From NCBI GenBank assembly GCA_003024985.2, contig PXIH01S0040346.1: DNA of 11,576 nt; one strand, written 5' to 3'. The translations under genes were made by a program, and so were the position numbers. Of this stretch, positions 1 through 8,975 are shown one piece after another; the first letter of the stretch is position 1, and each line of letters opens with the position of its first letter. The notes beneath the pieces were generated by a model. The model had not been told where the DNA came from, ran no database searches, and saw nothing but the letters and a program-made list of their open reading frames with translations. The stretch is from Euperipatoides rowelli (lineage: Eukaryota > Onychophora > Udeonychophora > Euonychophora > Peripatopsidae).

Positions 1-760
1 GCTCTTCCTTTTAGTAGGCTCATTTTCAACTACAAATGACCTCTTTAAATTTTGGCCCAATGCTGTTTTAATATGTTGTTGGGTAACAGACCCTGCCCCA
101 AATGAAGAAGTCAAATCGGAAGTACCACCCAAGCTGGTGGTATCATCGGCATCTGACATTTCAACATTATTCTCGTTATTAGTAGATTCTAATTGAGGAG
201 AAATTTTAGATTTGTAAAATTCATTTACTGTCACCTGTCACAAAGAGACTCTACCTGTTAAGGACAAATATGGTTAACCAATTATACTTTCTACACCCAT
301 TACAAAATGTCTTAGGACAATTACGGGCAAAGTGCCCTTCATCTTCACATTTATAGCACGAGGGGCCTTTTCCGGAACACTTTATTACAAACTTTATATT
401 ATTTTTAGGAAACACCTTAGGCACTTTGCTTTTGTTAATTCCTTCATTCAATGTTAGTGACATAGACGTTGGTCCTGTTTTTATCTGCTTCCCATTCGGC
501 ATTGATACAGTTTGAGATCTAATATTAGAAATTTCACCGAAGTCCTTCATAAAATCACATTTCTTCATCAATAATGTGAGGGGGCAAATTATCAATAGTT
601 AGTTTGACTGCTTTCTCGTTAGCCATATTATCAATAAAAATAGCTCTACCTCGCTCAATATATATAGGCCTACACTTTTCCTTAAATATATCAAGTTGAT
701 CCTCAGTTTCAAATTTAAGAAAAACAAATTTAGAATTCGGTATGGGGAAGTACTGAGAGA
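1..760 (-). pseudogene. Decayed gag-like ORF1 of a retroelement, CCHC zinc knuckle
   Basis: Read on the minus strand, three frames join into one gag-like protein. About 754-560 gives a segment with KFETEDQLDIF and KLTIDNLPPHI, resembling the RRM-like part of LINE ORF1 proteins. 595-251 gives ISNIRSQTVSMPNGKQ followed by a perfect C-x2-C-x4-H-x4-C knuckle (CYKCEDEGHFARNC, about 362-320). About 234-1 stays open in another frame with a Ser/Thr/Asp-rich tail (EMSDADDTTSLGG) and runs off the window edge. Frame changes near 565 and 240 show it is not intact. Such proteins bind element RNA and form the RNP particle; that role is known for the class and is not visible here. The partner ORF2 (endonuclease/RT) would lie left of the window. 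Exact clade not recognised; an LTR-element gag is a less likely alternative. Confidence 0.6.
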
Positions 761-2060
761 GACCAATACAGTAGGGCAGTCATAGTGGCTTTAAATATGT
801 ATTTGGTAAGGTTAGGACTAAAAAATGTTATCCAATTGATTATGTGACTGAAATGTCGATAATTGCATCCCGTTTTATAGGCTTACGTGAATAGAGACTT
901 AGAGGCGTTCTGTTTAAAAAAACAAAACAGAATAAAAATAAAAGAAAACTCCAATAAAAAAATAATGATAGAAAGACTGACCAAAAATTATTACAAGAAG
1001 ATAGAACAAGGTAAATACTGGAAAATTATTTATTTCAATTAAAATAAAACAACACAAGGTAATGTACTGGTAGATTTTGAATAAAGCTTTATGGAAATAG
1101 GAAGTGGACAATCCACAAGAAGAAGTGAATAGAGAAAAAGCCTAATTATTAAAGCTAAAAGACTAAGGATTCCCATAAAATAAGTCGTATTATTATGGCA
1201 ATGAATAATTTGTTTATTAATCCTGTAACTTTTAATATAACTTAACACAAGGTTTAAAAATATGAATTGCATATAGGAAAAAATATATTAATAATTTAGC
1301 TTATTTCTAATTACCGTACTAAAGGAGAACCGGTAGCCTAAGTTAGTCACAAAAGTAAAATATGGTAAATAAGGGTAGATTGGCCTACTGAAAGATAATA
1401 ATAGAAAGGTAAAAGTTGAACTGTAGGATTCATTATTTAAATCAAAATAGAATATCACAAAGACAAGTATTTGAGGATTTGGAATAAAGGAAGACAGAAA
1501 CAGGATGTAGACATTTAAACACAAAAGAAGTACACTTAATCAGAAAAAGAAAATTCAAAGGGGTGGGGGGGGGGGACAACATAATTAACATTTATTAATT
1601 ACCGTACGTAAATTATCAAGGTTAGGCCCTATAGTTTAAAAAAAAATCGACTTACTAGGTTCAAACAATATAAATCGCAAATAGAGAAGTAATAGGAAAA
1701 ATAACAGGTCTACGGCACCAAATAAATAATAAAATACCAAGAAAATAATCACAGGACAGAAAAGGATTACAGAAACAATTTTGAAAAACCATCACTAGGG
1801 GTTGGGGGGACGGACGTTGAATAATCAAATAGTGGGGACACAATTAGAACAACAGAAGGATGTACTGTATATGAGAAGGGTAATAGTGGTCTTCACAAAA
1901 AATATAATAATAATAATAATGGAAGACCCTGCTTAACCCGAATATTAAATCTTGAAGAAGAGAAAACTTGAAACCCTGGAAGAGAAGTGACCATCAACCT
2001 CAATGGGAAATTATTTTTAAAAAAAAATCAATGGAAGCTATTTCAAATTAAATATCTACA
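761..2060. other. AT-rich noncoding stretch with simple repeats
   Basis: No convincing gene on either strand. The short minus-strand open frames here (about 914-1843) translate into Phe/Leu/Tyr/Ile-rich strings expected from purine-rich AT DNA read backwards. Recognisable items are a G-run at 1560-1575, an (AAT)n tract near 1903-1920, and a short repeated word TAATTACCGTAC near 1309 and 1597. Confidence 0.6.
1560..1575 (+). repeat. Poly-G run
   Basis: Sixteen bases of G with a single T interruption, in an otherwise A/T-rich, G-poor context. Low-complexity tract; could slip during replication or sequencing. Confidence 0.85.
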
Positions 2061-2710
2061 AAGCTAGACATGATGGATATAGAAGACGGTTCAGAAAATG
2101 AGAAAAGAAAATGCATTAAAAGAAGAAACAGTTGACTCCTATCAAGAAGCCTCAAGGAAAGGAAGAGAGAAAAGGGAAGGGCCTATGGTGAAAAAAGAAG
2201 AGGGGAAAGGCACCCAACTTAACAAGGTTCTTTGGGTTCGGTCTGTAGATATACTGCAACTCAGGCAATGGGATAAAGACCTGCTCCCAGTCCCATTTAC
2301 CCTTTACTAAACCTTATTCACCCAACTCTCTCCCTGTTAACCATGGTCTTTACTGGCAATTCTGTGGTCGGGGTGAGCACCTCAAATTGATCAGAGCGAA
2401 ACATGCTATCATCCTGTCTCATTTATGCAAATATGGGTATATAAAACATTTGCGACCTCCGGTCTGGGACAAATCGCATGAGTATCTTTCCTCATGCAAA
2501 TTATTATTGTTATCATTAAAAAGAAAGTTACCGGTAGCTGTTAGCAGCATCAATTTTCGATTTCTTCTATTTATTTTTAATTATATACGAAGTATCATGA
2601 GACATGCCCAACAGTTATCACTTCCCAATATGAGTATAGATGCTCCCATTCTAGCCACCATAATAAAAGTTTATCGGTTTTTTTTTCCTGCAATGAGGAA
2701 TTAACATTTT
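2060..2710 (+). other. Unrecognised region with two short ORFs
   Basis: Less AT-biased than its surroundings. One open frame (2098-2310, 70 aa) is Lys/Glu-rich at its start. An overlapping frame from about 2070 begins with an acidic-basic MMDIEDGSENEKRKC, a style seen at the start of some transposon proteins. A second frame (2387-2704, 105 aa) follows. None contains a motif that I recognise, and no splice signals clearly link them. It could be a remnant of a mobile element or chance open frames; no function is claimed. Confidence 0.25.
2425..2446 (+). promoter_or_regulatory. Octamer motif plus TATA-like box
   Basis: A perfect octamer ATGCAAAT (2425-2432) lies five bases upstream of TATATAAAA (2438-2446), and a second ATGCAAAT is at 2494-2501. 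POU-domain proteins bind the octamer. The pairing with a TATA box is promoter-like, but no recognisable transcript follows, and AT-rich DNA makes both words likely by chance. Confidence 0.25.
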
Positions 2711-3590
2711 TACATGATTTGAAAATACGTGCTGTAAGCTGCTTTTGTAATTTTTTAAAGGCTATAAATAAAATTAAATTTATATTTTAAAAAGAATAAA
2801 CCCACAAATAGTATAGGAAGTTAAAGATAAAAAATAATGTATTCAAACATTCTATACATTTTTTAAATAAGGAATAACCACTAGGCTATCAAAATACACA
2901 TTTTATTTCAACAACAATTGTCAGGACAAGGGGACACATCTAAAATATGGCACAATCCCTTATTATAGCCTACGGGATGTCTGGGATTTCCATATTCATT
3001 CATATTGAAAACGTGAAATGTTTGTCAACTCTTTACAATACTGTATGGATTACATGCTCAAATTAATAGGCAAAATAACATTCTGAAATTAATGTCAGAA
3101 CTAATAGTAAAATAACATTTTTGCTTATGTACAATAGTCTGTGGATAATATAAATTCTATGTCAGTGCAGTTGTTGTGGCCTAGGCTAGGCCTAGGGTAA
3201 TATTTTCATTTTATAGGCTACCAATTAGCACAAAATTTATTGACAGTAATTATGTCATAATGCATTTTTTATCTTCTGGTACTTCATTAACTAGAAAAAA
3301 TTGTTCTACTCGTTCATGTATGAACGTCAAGATTCAAAGCTTTCATCAAACTGTTCAAGCTTACCATATAATAGAGCCATTATTTTTGTATACCGGTATA
3401 TTGTAATGTATATGCAACGTAAAACACGTGGTATTCCTTAAACACAAACTCGCCACCAACTGTTGTATTTTTGTGAATGTAAAAATAATCCAGGACTTCT
3501 AGTTAGGTTGTAATAATAATATACTGTATTAACCTTAGCAGAAAAAAACACTAAATAATAAAGATACTGTACATAAACTATAAGTGTCCG
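2711..3590. other. AT-rich noncoding stretch
   Basis: No gene seen. It contains the palindromic cluster around 3177-3197 (ggcctaggctaggcctaggg), a short perfect inverted repeat CGTTCAT-gt-ATGAACG at 3311-3326, a TACCGGTA word near 3392 and an E-box CACGTG at 3425-3430. Confidence 0.55.
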
Positions 3591-3850
3591 CACTGCTGCA
3601 CGCATAATCGTCCATCGAAGTAGTTGCAGATGAAGGGCACAAGCGTGCTCTCTAACGGTCACAACAGTCACCCACCTTTTTAAAAGCGCATGCGCAAGAT
3701 TTTTCATAATATGCTTGACGTGTTCCCTTTTTTTTATTATTAAATTTTAATAAAAGTGGGTGATTGTAAAGACCTATTGGTGCAATGAGTATTTTTAAAA
3801 TATGATCTCGTAAAATAATATGGTTGCCATGGAAACGAAACATATGTTTA
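3590..3850. promoter_or_regulatory. CpG-rich promoter-like patch: NRF-1, CRE half-site, X-box
   Basis: CpG dinucleotides are much denser here than in flanking DNA. Three strong transcription-factor words occur within 150 bp. AGCGCATGCGCA (3685-3696) matches the NRF-1 palindrome at 11 of 12 positions. TGACGTG (3716-3722) is a CRE/ATF half-site form. GTTGCCATGGAAAC (3823-3836) fits the RFX X-box. NRF-1 sites are typical of nuclear genes for mitochondrial proteins; X-boxes mark ciliary genes and some bidirectional promoters. No first exon could be identified on either side, so the target gene is unknown. Whether this is the NDUFA9 promoter, about 7.4 kb upstream of the recognised exon, is inference. 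Confidence 0.4.
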
Positions 3851-3954
3851 TTATTTTTTTTTTAAGTTTTGTTCAAAAATCTATCGTTTAAAAAATTATT
3901 GAAAAATTATAAATGAAATCTGTTTAGGCCTACCAGATCCAGATCTAGACTATT

Positions 3955-3975
3955 AATTTTTTTTTTTTTTTTTTA
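3955..3975 (+). repeat. Poly-T tract
   Basis: Uninterrupted T-run just left of the RTE-like element. It could be the poly-A tail of a minus-strand retrocopy or a plain microsatellite; no coding remnant is attached. Confidence 0.6.
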
Positions 3976-4019
3976 AGGCTACTTTGTAATAAAAAGTTAA
4001 AAAATGGTTTAGGATGTTC

Positions 4020-4389
4020 CTAGCTGCAGAGCTTAATGCAACCAGGCAGACCCAAAGGCTGTGGATCATGGAATTTGCCTATCCACTAGAGTGGATAGCT
4101 GTGAATAATGATTAAACAGTCCAGGACAATCACAGGGTAGATGAGGCTCTTTAGCCTTGTCAACTAGGAGAAGGAAAACTTTGAACACAAATCCTACACT
4201 TGGTTCTGAGTGCCCTTGTGCAGAAAAATTCATAGATAGTACAAATACTGTATTTGTCAAATTGGCTACTCTGGGAACGCCGACATGCAATCTGAGTGAC
4301 AATGAGCCGATTTAGTATCCCCTGAGGCTGGGATGTGTCAAATTGATTACTCTGGAAACAACAAAGATTTCAGCAATAAGATTAACAGA
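4020..4389 (+). other. Probable 5' UTR of the RTE-like element
   Basis: Less AT-rich than the left flank and directly continuous with the endonuclease coding start. No protein of its own is seen; the minus-strand 78-aa frame at 4066-4302 has no recognisable motif. Boundary is approximate. Confidence 0.4.
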
Positions 4390-5125
4390 AAAGTAATTTA
4401 GACATTAAGATTGGAACATGGAATGCAAGAGATTTTAACAGAAAAGGAAAATTGGCTGAGGTACTGTTTGTAATGAAATGACTAGAATGGAATTGAGATA
4501 TTGGGAATCTCAGAGACTTTCTGGGAAGAAAATATGGATTTCACTACTATAAGAGGAGAGAACTTCAGAGTAATGACAGCAGAGGAAAGAATGAAAAAAA
4601 GAGGAATAGAATTCATAGTGAAAGAGGATTGTGGCAAGACATGTGAGTGATGTATGGAGAATTACAGAAAGAGTAATTGCATTATGATTTGAAGAGAAGA
4701 AAATAAATCTAATTATACAGGTTTATGCTCCAACGGCAGTTAGCAACGAAGTAGAAATTGAACGTCTACATATGCTGGAAGATGTCTTACAAAGAAAGAA
4801 ATTTAAACATGTGATAATAGTTAATTGGAATGCTAAAGTGGGACAAGGTAGAGACAGAAATACTGTTGGCCTATGGGGATTAGGAAAAAGAAATGATAGA
4901 GGCAACCTACGTGTTAATTTTTGTAACAGCCAAGAATTATGGATTGCAAACAACTGGTTTGAACAGAAAAGCAATAGCAAACATTCTTGGACTTCTCCAA
5001 ATGGAACAATAAAGAACCAAATAGATTTCATCATAACTTCCAAAAGATATAAAAACAGTGTTCAAAACTTCAAAGCAACGCCAGGAGCTGACTATGGATC
5101 AGACCACAAACCTGTAGTCTTCTGA
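4390..5125 (+). pseudogene. RTE-like endonuclease domain (APE type), degraded
   Basis: The domain would nick target DNA to prime reverse transcription. In order: IKIGTWNARDFNRKGKLAEV from about 4398 (catalytic Asn motif TWN), then in a shifted frame from 4492 EILGISETFWEENMDFTT (the catalytic Glu of SET), then VSDVWRITERVIAL and IIQVYAPT near 4640-4735. The best preserved stretch is 4772-5125: NWNAKVGQ, GLWGLGKRNDRG, WTSPNGTIKNQIDFI, PGADYGSDHKPVV. The final catalytic SDH is present (5099-5107). The usual Gly-Asp before WN is replaced by Val-Asn (4820-4825), removing a conserved active-site Asp. At least three frame changes and several stops occur before 4740, so no active protein is expected. 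Confidence 0.9.
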
Positions 5126-5680
5126 TTAGAGATCAATTTAAAACATCAGATTAAAAACAAAATAGAAGATGGATGAATTATTTAAGAAGAAAGTTGTTCT
5201 ATTTAGTGAAAAACTAAATGAACATTTTAAAAAAGATAGTTACTTTAAACAAGGTAATATTAATGAAAGGTGGAATAAAGTTAAGGAATTAATTCATCAA
5301 AGAGGAAATAGGTAAAAATCCATGGATTACTGAATAAAACTTATGGATGGAAGGAGGAAGATGAGACTGATTGATAGAGATAGATATAAATTACTAAATT
5401 CATTAATTCCTTAATTAGAAAAAGTTTCAGGATAGAAAAAGAAAAATAGCATGAAGATAAATGTAAAGAAATTGAGAAGTTGGATAAAAGACATGACACA
5501 TGCAGTCTACACAGAATGGTAAAAGAATTGCAACATGGTGGAAGAAAAATAGGAATCAAGGGTAAAGATTGCAAACTTCTATATACTGATGAGATTGTGG
5601 AAAGATGCAAGCAATATGGAAAAGAACTTTATGAAAAAGGAGAAATACAGAGGATTAGGAATATTCATACAGCAATGAAG
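5126..5680 (+). pseudogene. RTE-like ORF linker between endonuclease and RT, degraded
   Basis: Scattered frames carry the family's linker wording: INERWNKVKELIHQ near 5260-5300, GKNPWIT near 5310-5330, MRLIDRDRYKLLN near 5360-5400, and TDEIVERCKQYGKELYEKGE near 5585-5640, equivalent to the segment just before the RT domain. Frame shifts separate these pieces. The open stretch 5480-5686 is the longest remaining part. Confidence 0.8.
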
Positions 5681-5850
5681 GACTAAATCTGGAAGCTATG
5701 AAAAAGATAAGGCCAGGAAAAGCAAGTGGGATTGTTAACTAAAATAGAATTTCTAAAGAAGATGGATGGTCATATGCTAGAAATTATACAGACCTAGTGA
5801 ATGATATCTGTATATGACAGGTGAAATTCCAGATGACTTTAAGAGATCAA
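5681..5850 (+). pseudogene. Start of RTE-like reverse transcriptase, interrupted
   Basis: Contains KIRPGKASG (about 5702-5730), the usual K-A-S-G motif at the start of LINE reverse transcriptases, then MTGEIPDDFKRSI reaching 5850. The coding frame is cut here by the CACTA-type insertion and resumes after it. An in-frame stop and a short shift lie between the two motifs. Confidence 0.85.
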
Positions 5851-5853
5851 TAA

Positions 5854-8050
5854 CACTACGTTACAAAAATTTTTTTTTTGTGTTTATCTGAATTTTAGAG
5901 TGTTTCTTTATGAATTCAGGTATGCTGATGAAGAATATAACATTGTTTTTTCTATAGTGTCCCCGGTTTTTGTGCAAATTCACAAAATCAATGTCGCAAT
6001 GCATGCTTATCTGTGCTATACAAGCACACACTTAGAACTATCAACTGTACAAGAAATCGCTAACACATCATCACTGTTAAATACAACATACCAGTAAAGC
6101 TGGTTAGTATACACACTTTTATTTAGTTTAGATTAAGAAAATTATCTATTTCTTCATTCAAAAGTGCACAATCGATCGACTTTTTTGTTTTTGCCCTGCA
6201 CCATCACCATGTACCAATCACCAGACATAATCCCCCATACGGGCCCCATCATACCTGCATCCCACCGACCATGATACCATTTATTCATCATCTTATATCT
6301 TGGTGGAAGCATTATCTGTGTTCCTCATTGACATCACCCAAATTTGGTCTAAAGAAATCAAGGTGCGAATTCAGGTAATGAAGTTTTCCTGATATCCTAC
6401 AATGCATCATCTCCTACTGTTGAATCAGGTTGTCAACCAACTCCTTGTAGTTTCCAGACTTGTTATTGCCTACAAATCCTTTATACTACAAGATGAAATG
6501 CTTGACAAGCATTTTTTTTCAGTATCACTCATTTTATTCCATAACTCTTTGCAGGCCATCATCTGTTTAATTTGTGGGCTGACAAAGATTCCAGCAATTA
6601 CCTTAGCTTCAGACAATTTAAGGAACATTGATCGAATGTGCTTGAAAGCAGCACATTTAGTATCTAAGGCTCTAATAAATTCTTAATGAGGCCTAATTTT
6701 ATGTGAAGCGGTGGTAGTAATACTTTATGAACTGGAACAAGAGCCTTGTTCACTACATTGTGCACATCAGGCTGAAGGATGTTTCTGACAGGTCAGACCT
6801 TTGTGGTGTAGTGTTGGTCTGTAGCTCTGCTGTCCCATAGACATAAAAAACAGGAGTACTTTGTGTAACCGCCCTGCAAAACATGAAAGAATCCTAACAT
6901 GTATTTTGAAATTGCCACAAACATCCCACCTGTACTCGTCATACTTTATCTTCTTTAACAAGTCATTCACATTCTCATAGTTTTCCTTCAGATGAACTGA
7001 CTGAGCTATAGGGATTGATGGTAACTGATTGCCATTATGAAGCAGCACATCTTTGAGGCTTAAAGTAGAACTGACTATGAATAATCACCATTTAGTTGGT
7101 TTGTGGGTTAAATTGTTAATCCTATTTCTTAGAATAGACCTGTAATATCACAGCAGTAGCACAGTGAATGAAATACTGCATAGAAGGATGTGAATGTCAC
7201 ATTTCTTTTCCTGTAGCTGCATGCCTTGCAGCTAGGATCCAGCAAATTCCTGTTTTAAATGTGATGTCAAGAGTTGAGCATTAGATTTTATAAGCCCCAA
7301 ATTCTTGACCAAGTCATCTAGTTTGTTTTGATTTGGGAATTGTGGTTGATTGCTGGCGACTTTCTCGGAAGACAGTTCAGTATCAGATGTGTCTGCAGCA
7401 GAAGGAGGATTAGGAATTGGGAGATCCTCACTGTGTGGCACTGGAGAAATAGACAATGGTACTTAGGTATGTAATGTCTTTGCAATTCTTTGAACTTTTA
7501 TATCAGGAAATGTCCACCATACAAAAGTAAAAGTCGTCATGATGATTAGTGGTTTCTCTCCAAATTCTTGGAATCGCAAATGACATGCACTTTCTGGTAC
7601 CTCGAAACCATCCCTCTAAAGTAGATTAACAGGAACCACAACCGACGTGGGGAGCCCATGGTTTATAACCTAGTCTCCCATAAGCATACCAAAGTAAGCC
7701 TTGTACGCCAAAAAAAACTACAAACTTTGTACTAGGTCTGTGTTGGACCAATGTATAAACCACAAACATCATAAAATGAATTGGGACATAGTTTCCAAAC
7801 TCTGCTGGTTGACATTATTGTTAATTAGAATTTTTTATGAAATTAATCCGAAACAAATCAAAAAAGAATTGTATTATCATATGCGTTAAGCATACAAAAT
7901 ATATAAAAATCAAAAAATAATAAAAATTGAAATATCTGTACAGTTATCTTGACACTACAGCTAAACCATTGATAGATTTGAACTCAGAACATGTGAATTA
8001 TGGCAGAAACATTGAAAAATAGACAAAACCATTTTGAGTGTTACATAGTG
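5854..8050 (-). mobile_element. CACTA-type (EnSpm/CMC-like) DNA transposon, 2197 bp
   Basis: The left end reads CACTACGTTAC and the right end, reverse-complemented, CACTATGTAAC, so terminal inverted repeats start with the diagnostic CACTA. Flanking copies of TAA (5851-5853 and 8051-8053) form a 3-bp target-site duplication, as expected of the CMC group. Removing the element with one TAA rejoins the host LINE exactly in frame through IMIPIPKK. The interior carries one decayed gene on the minus strand, listed separately. TIR similarity fades after about 11 bp, indicating age. Confidence 0.85.
6170..7800 (-). pseudogene. Transposase-like protein of the CACTA-type element, decayed
   Basis: Across three minus-strand frames a single intronless protein of about 540 residues can be followed. 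From the N-terminus: AYKAYFGMLMGD and YKPWAPHVGCGSC (about 7720-7630), MSFAIPRIWRE with DDFYFC (7600-7520), SPVPHSEDLPIPNPP (near 7450), LDDLVKNLGLIKSNAQLL (7310-7260), VLLHNGNQLPSIPIAQSVHL (7048-6990), YTKYSCFLCLWDSR (6870-6830), KVLLPPLHIKLGLIKN (6730-6680), IAGIFVSPQIKQMM (6600-6555), GNNKSGNYKELVDNLIQ (6470-6421) and KWYHGRWDAGMM (about 6290-6250). This order matches a multi-copy family, usually left as 'uncharacterized protein', in arthropod and cnidarian genomes, as I recall it. The CxxC..H-like segments suggest zinc binding. Stops and frameshifts are numerous. The DDE transposase role is inferred from the CACTA ends and lone-gene layout. Confidence 0.75.
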
Positions 8051-8127
8051 TAATGATTCCTATACCTAAGAAAAGTAATAATCTAGATTGTAGCAACTTT
8101 AGAACAATTAGTATCATAACACATGAA
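8051..8127 (+). pseudogene. RTE-like RT fragment between two insertions
   Basis: Encodes MIPIPKKSNNLDCSNFRTIS followed by IITHE, the RT block (PIPKK...C.N.R.IS) that normally follows directly on the segment ending at 5850. It is open throughout. Its right end is duplicated as the hAT target site (8120-8127). Confidence 0.9.
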
Positions 8128-8674
8128 TAGGGTTGCCAGATTGTACGTTTTATCCGTATTCTTACGTTTTTTTACTTTAAAATACGTCTTCCCTATTTTG
8201 GGGCTTTTGTACGTTTTTTTTTTTTTTTTTAAAGTATAAAGTTTACTAAATTTAGTTAATTAATAAATCTATACATATTGTATATTGTGTTTTCTGTCAA
8301 TAAAACCTATAATAATAATAATATAATAATAATATAACAATAATAATAATATGTAAAAGCACTAGATCTAATGACTTGTCTCAAAGGTTGGCAATACGAT
8401 AATGCCGTGTGCAATCGAGAATTGTCTTGGAAAAACAAAATAATATAAAATTAATACAGGCTGCCAAATCATCTGCTAAATACGAGTGATTACAGCAACA
8501 CTAGGCTACACGTTTTCATAATTAGATATTTAAATTAAATATTAAAATCAAGTTAAAACTGGTAAAGACTTGATCAAAATTATTTTTTTGTGAAAATCTT
8601 CCTTATTTTTTGTGAATCTTCCTTATTTTTGGTGAAAATCTTCCTTTTTTCCCAAAACAAATCTGGCAACCCTA
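8128..8674. mobile_element. hAT-type MITE, 547 bp
   Basis: Terminal inverted repeats TAGGGTTGCCAGATT at both ends (15 of 15) lie between perfect 8-bp duplications cacatgaa (8120-8127 and 8675-8682). An 8-bp TSD is the hallmark of the hAT superfamily. There is no coding capacity. Subterminal repeats are visible: several tacgtttt words on the left and three copies of a atcttccttatttt-like word on the right. An (AAT)n-rich tract sits near 8310-8350. Being non-autonomous, it would have needed a transposase supplied elsewhere. Confidence 0.9.
8308..8351 (+). repeat. (AAT)n microsatellite inside the MITE
   Basis: Imperfect run of AAT/ATA units interrupted by single-base gaps. Low-complexity DNA inside the hAT-type element. 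Confidence 0.8.
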
Positions 8675-8975
8675 CACATGAAGCTAAGATATTATTAGTT
8701 GTTTTTTTTAAGAAGTAGTAGTAAAATCGAGGAAAATCTGTCAGAAGACCAATTACCAACAAAGGAACTAGAGATGGAATTGAACACCATAGCACAAAAG
8801 AGTTTAAAGGATCATCAGACACTTTGCATAGGATTTATGGATTTTGAGAAAGCTTTGACAGGGTTGATCATAAAAATTTGGTACATATATTGAAGATGAT
8901 AGGAATTGATATATTTTTTATGTAATTTACAGAAAATGGTATAAAAATTTGGATTATACACTATATTAATTAGAG
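8675..8975 (+). pseudogene. RTE-like RT central fragment
   Basis: Continues in frame from 8127: THEAKILL, then after shifts SKIEENLSEDQ (from about 8720), GTRDGIE (about 8764-8785) and FMDFEKAF (about 8835-8856), ending IGIDI near 8915. The F-x-D-F-E-K-A-F block is the RT palm motif holding the first catalytic Asp. One T appears lost inside the FEKAFD codons, since the next frame reads on as DRVDHKNLVHILKMIGIDI. The tail is the 8-bp target of the next insertion. Confidence 0.85.

Noticed and set aside
914-1843. Minus-strand open frames giving hydrophobic 60-78 aa peptides
   Set aside because: Phe/Leu/Tyr/Ile-rich composition is the expected translation of purine-rich AT DNA; no motif, no splice or start context.
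3438-3843. Two overlapping minus-strand frames (89 and 63 aa) over the CpG-rich patch
   Set aside because: No recognisable protein features; they read through promoter-like motifs and low-complexity T-runs.
3600-3900. First exon of NDUFA9 next to the NRF-1-like site
   Set aside because: ATGs at about 3632, 3712 and 3829 give short frames with no mitochondrial presequence and no donor in the phase needed by the exon at 11134.
4723-5043. Minus-strand 106-aa frame opposite the endonuclease
   Set aside because: Shadow of the plus-strand endonuclease coding sequence.
6402-6686. Plus-strand 94-aa frame inside the CACTA-type element
   Set aside because: It is the antisense shadow of the decayed transposase-like gene, whose minus-strand wording is recognisable in the same interval.
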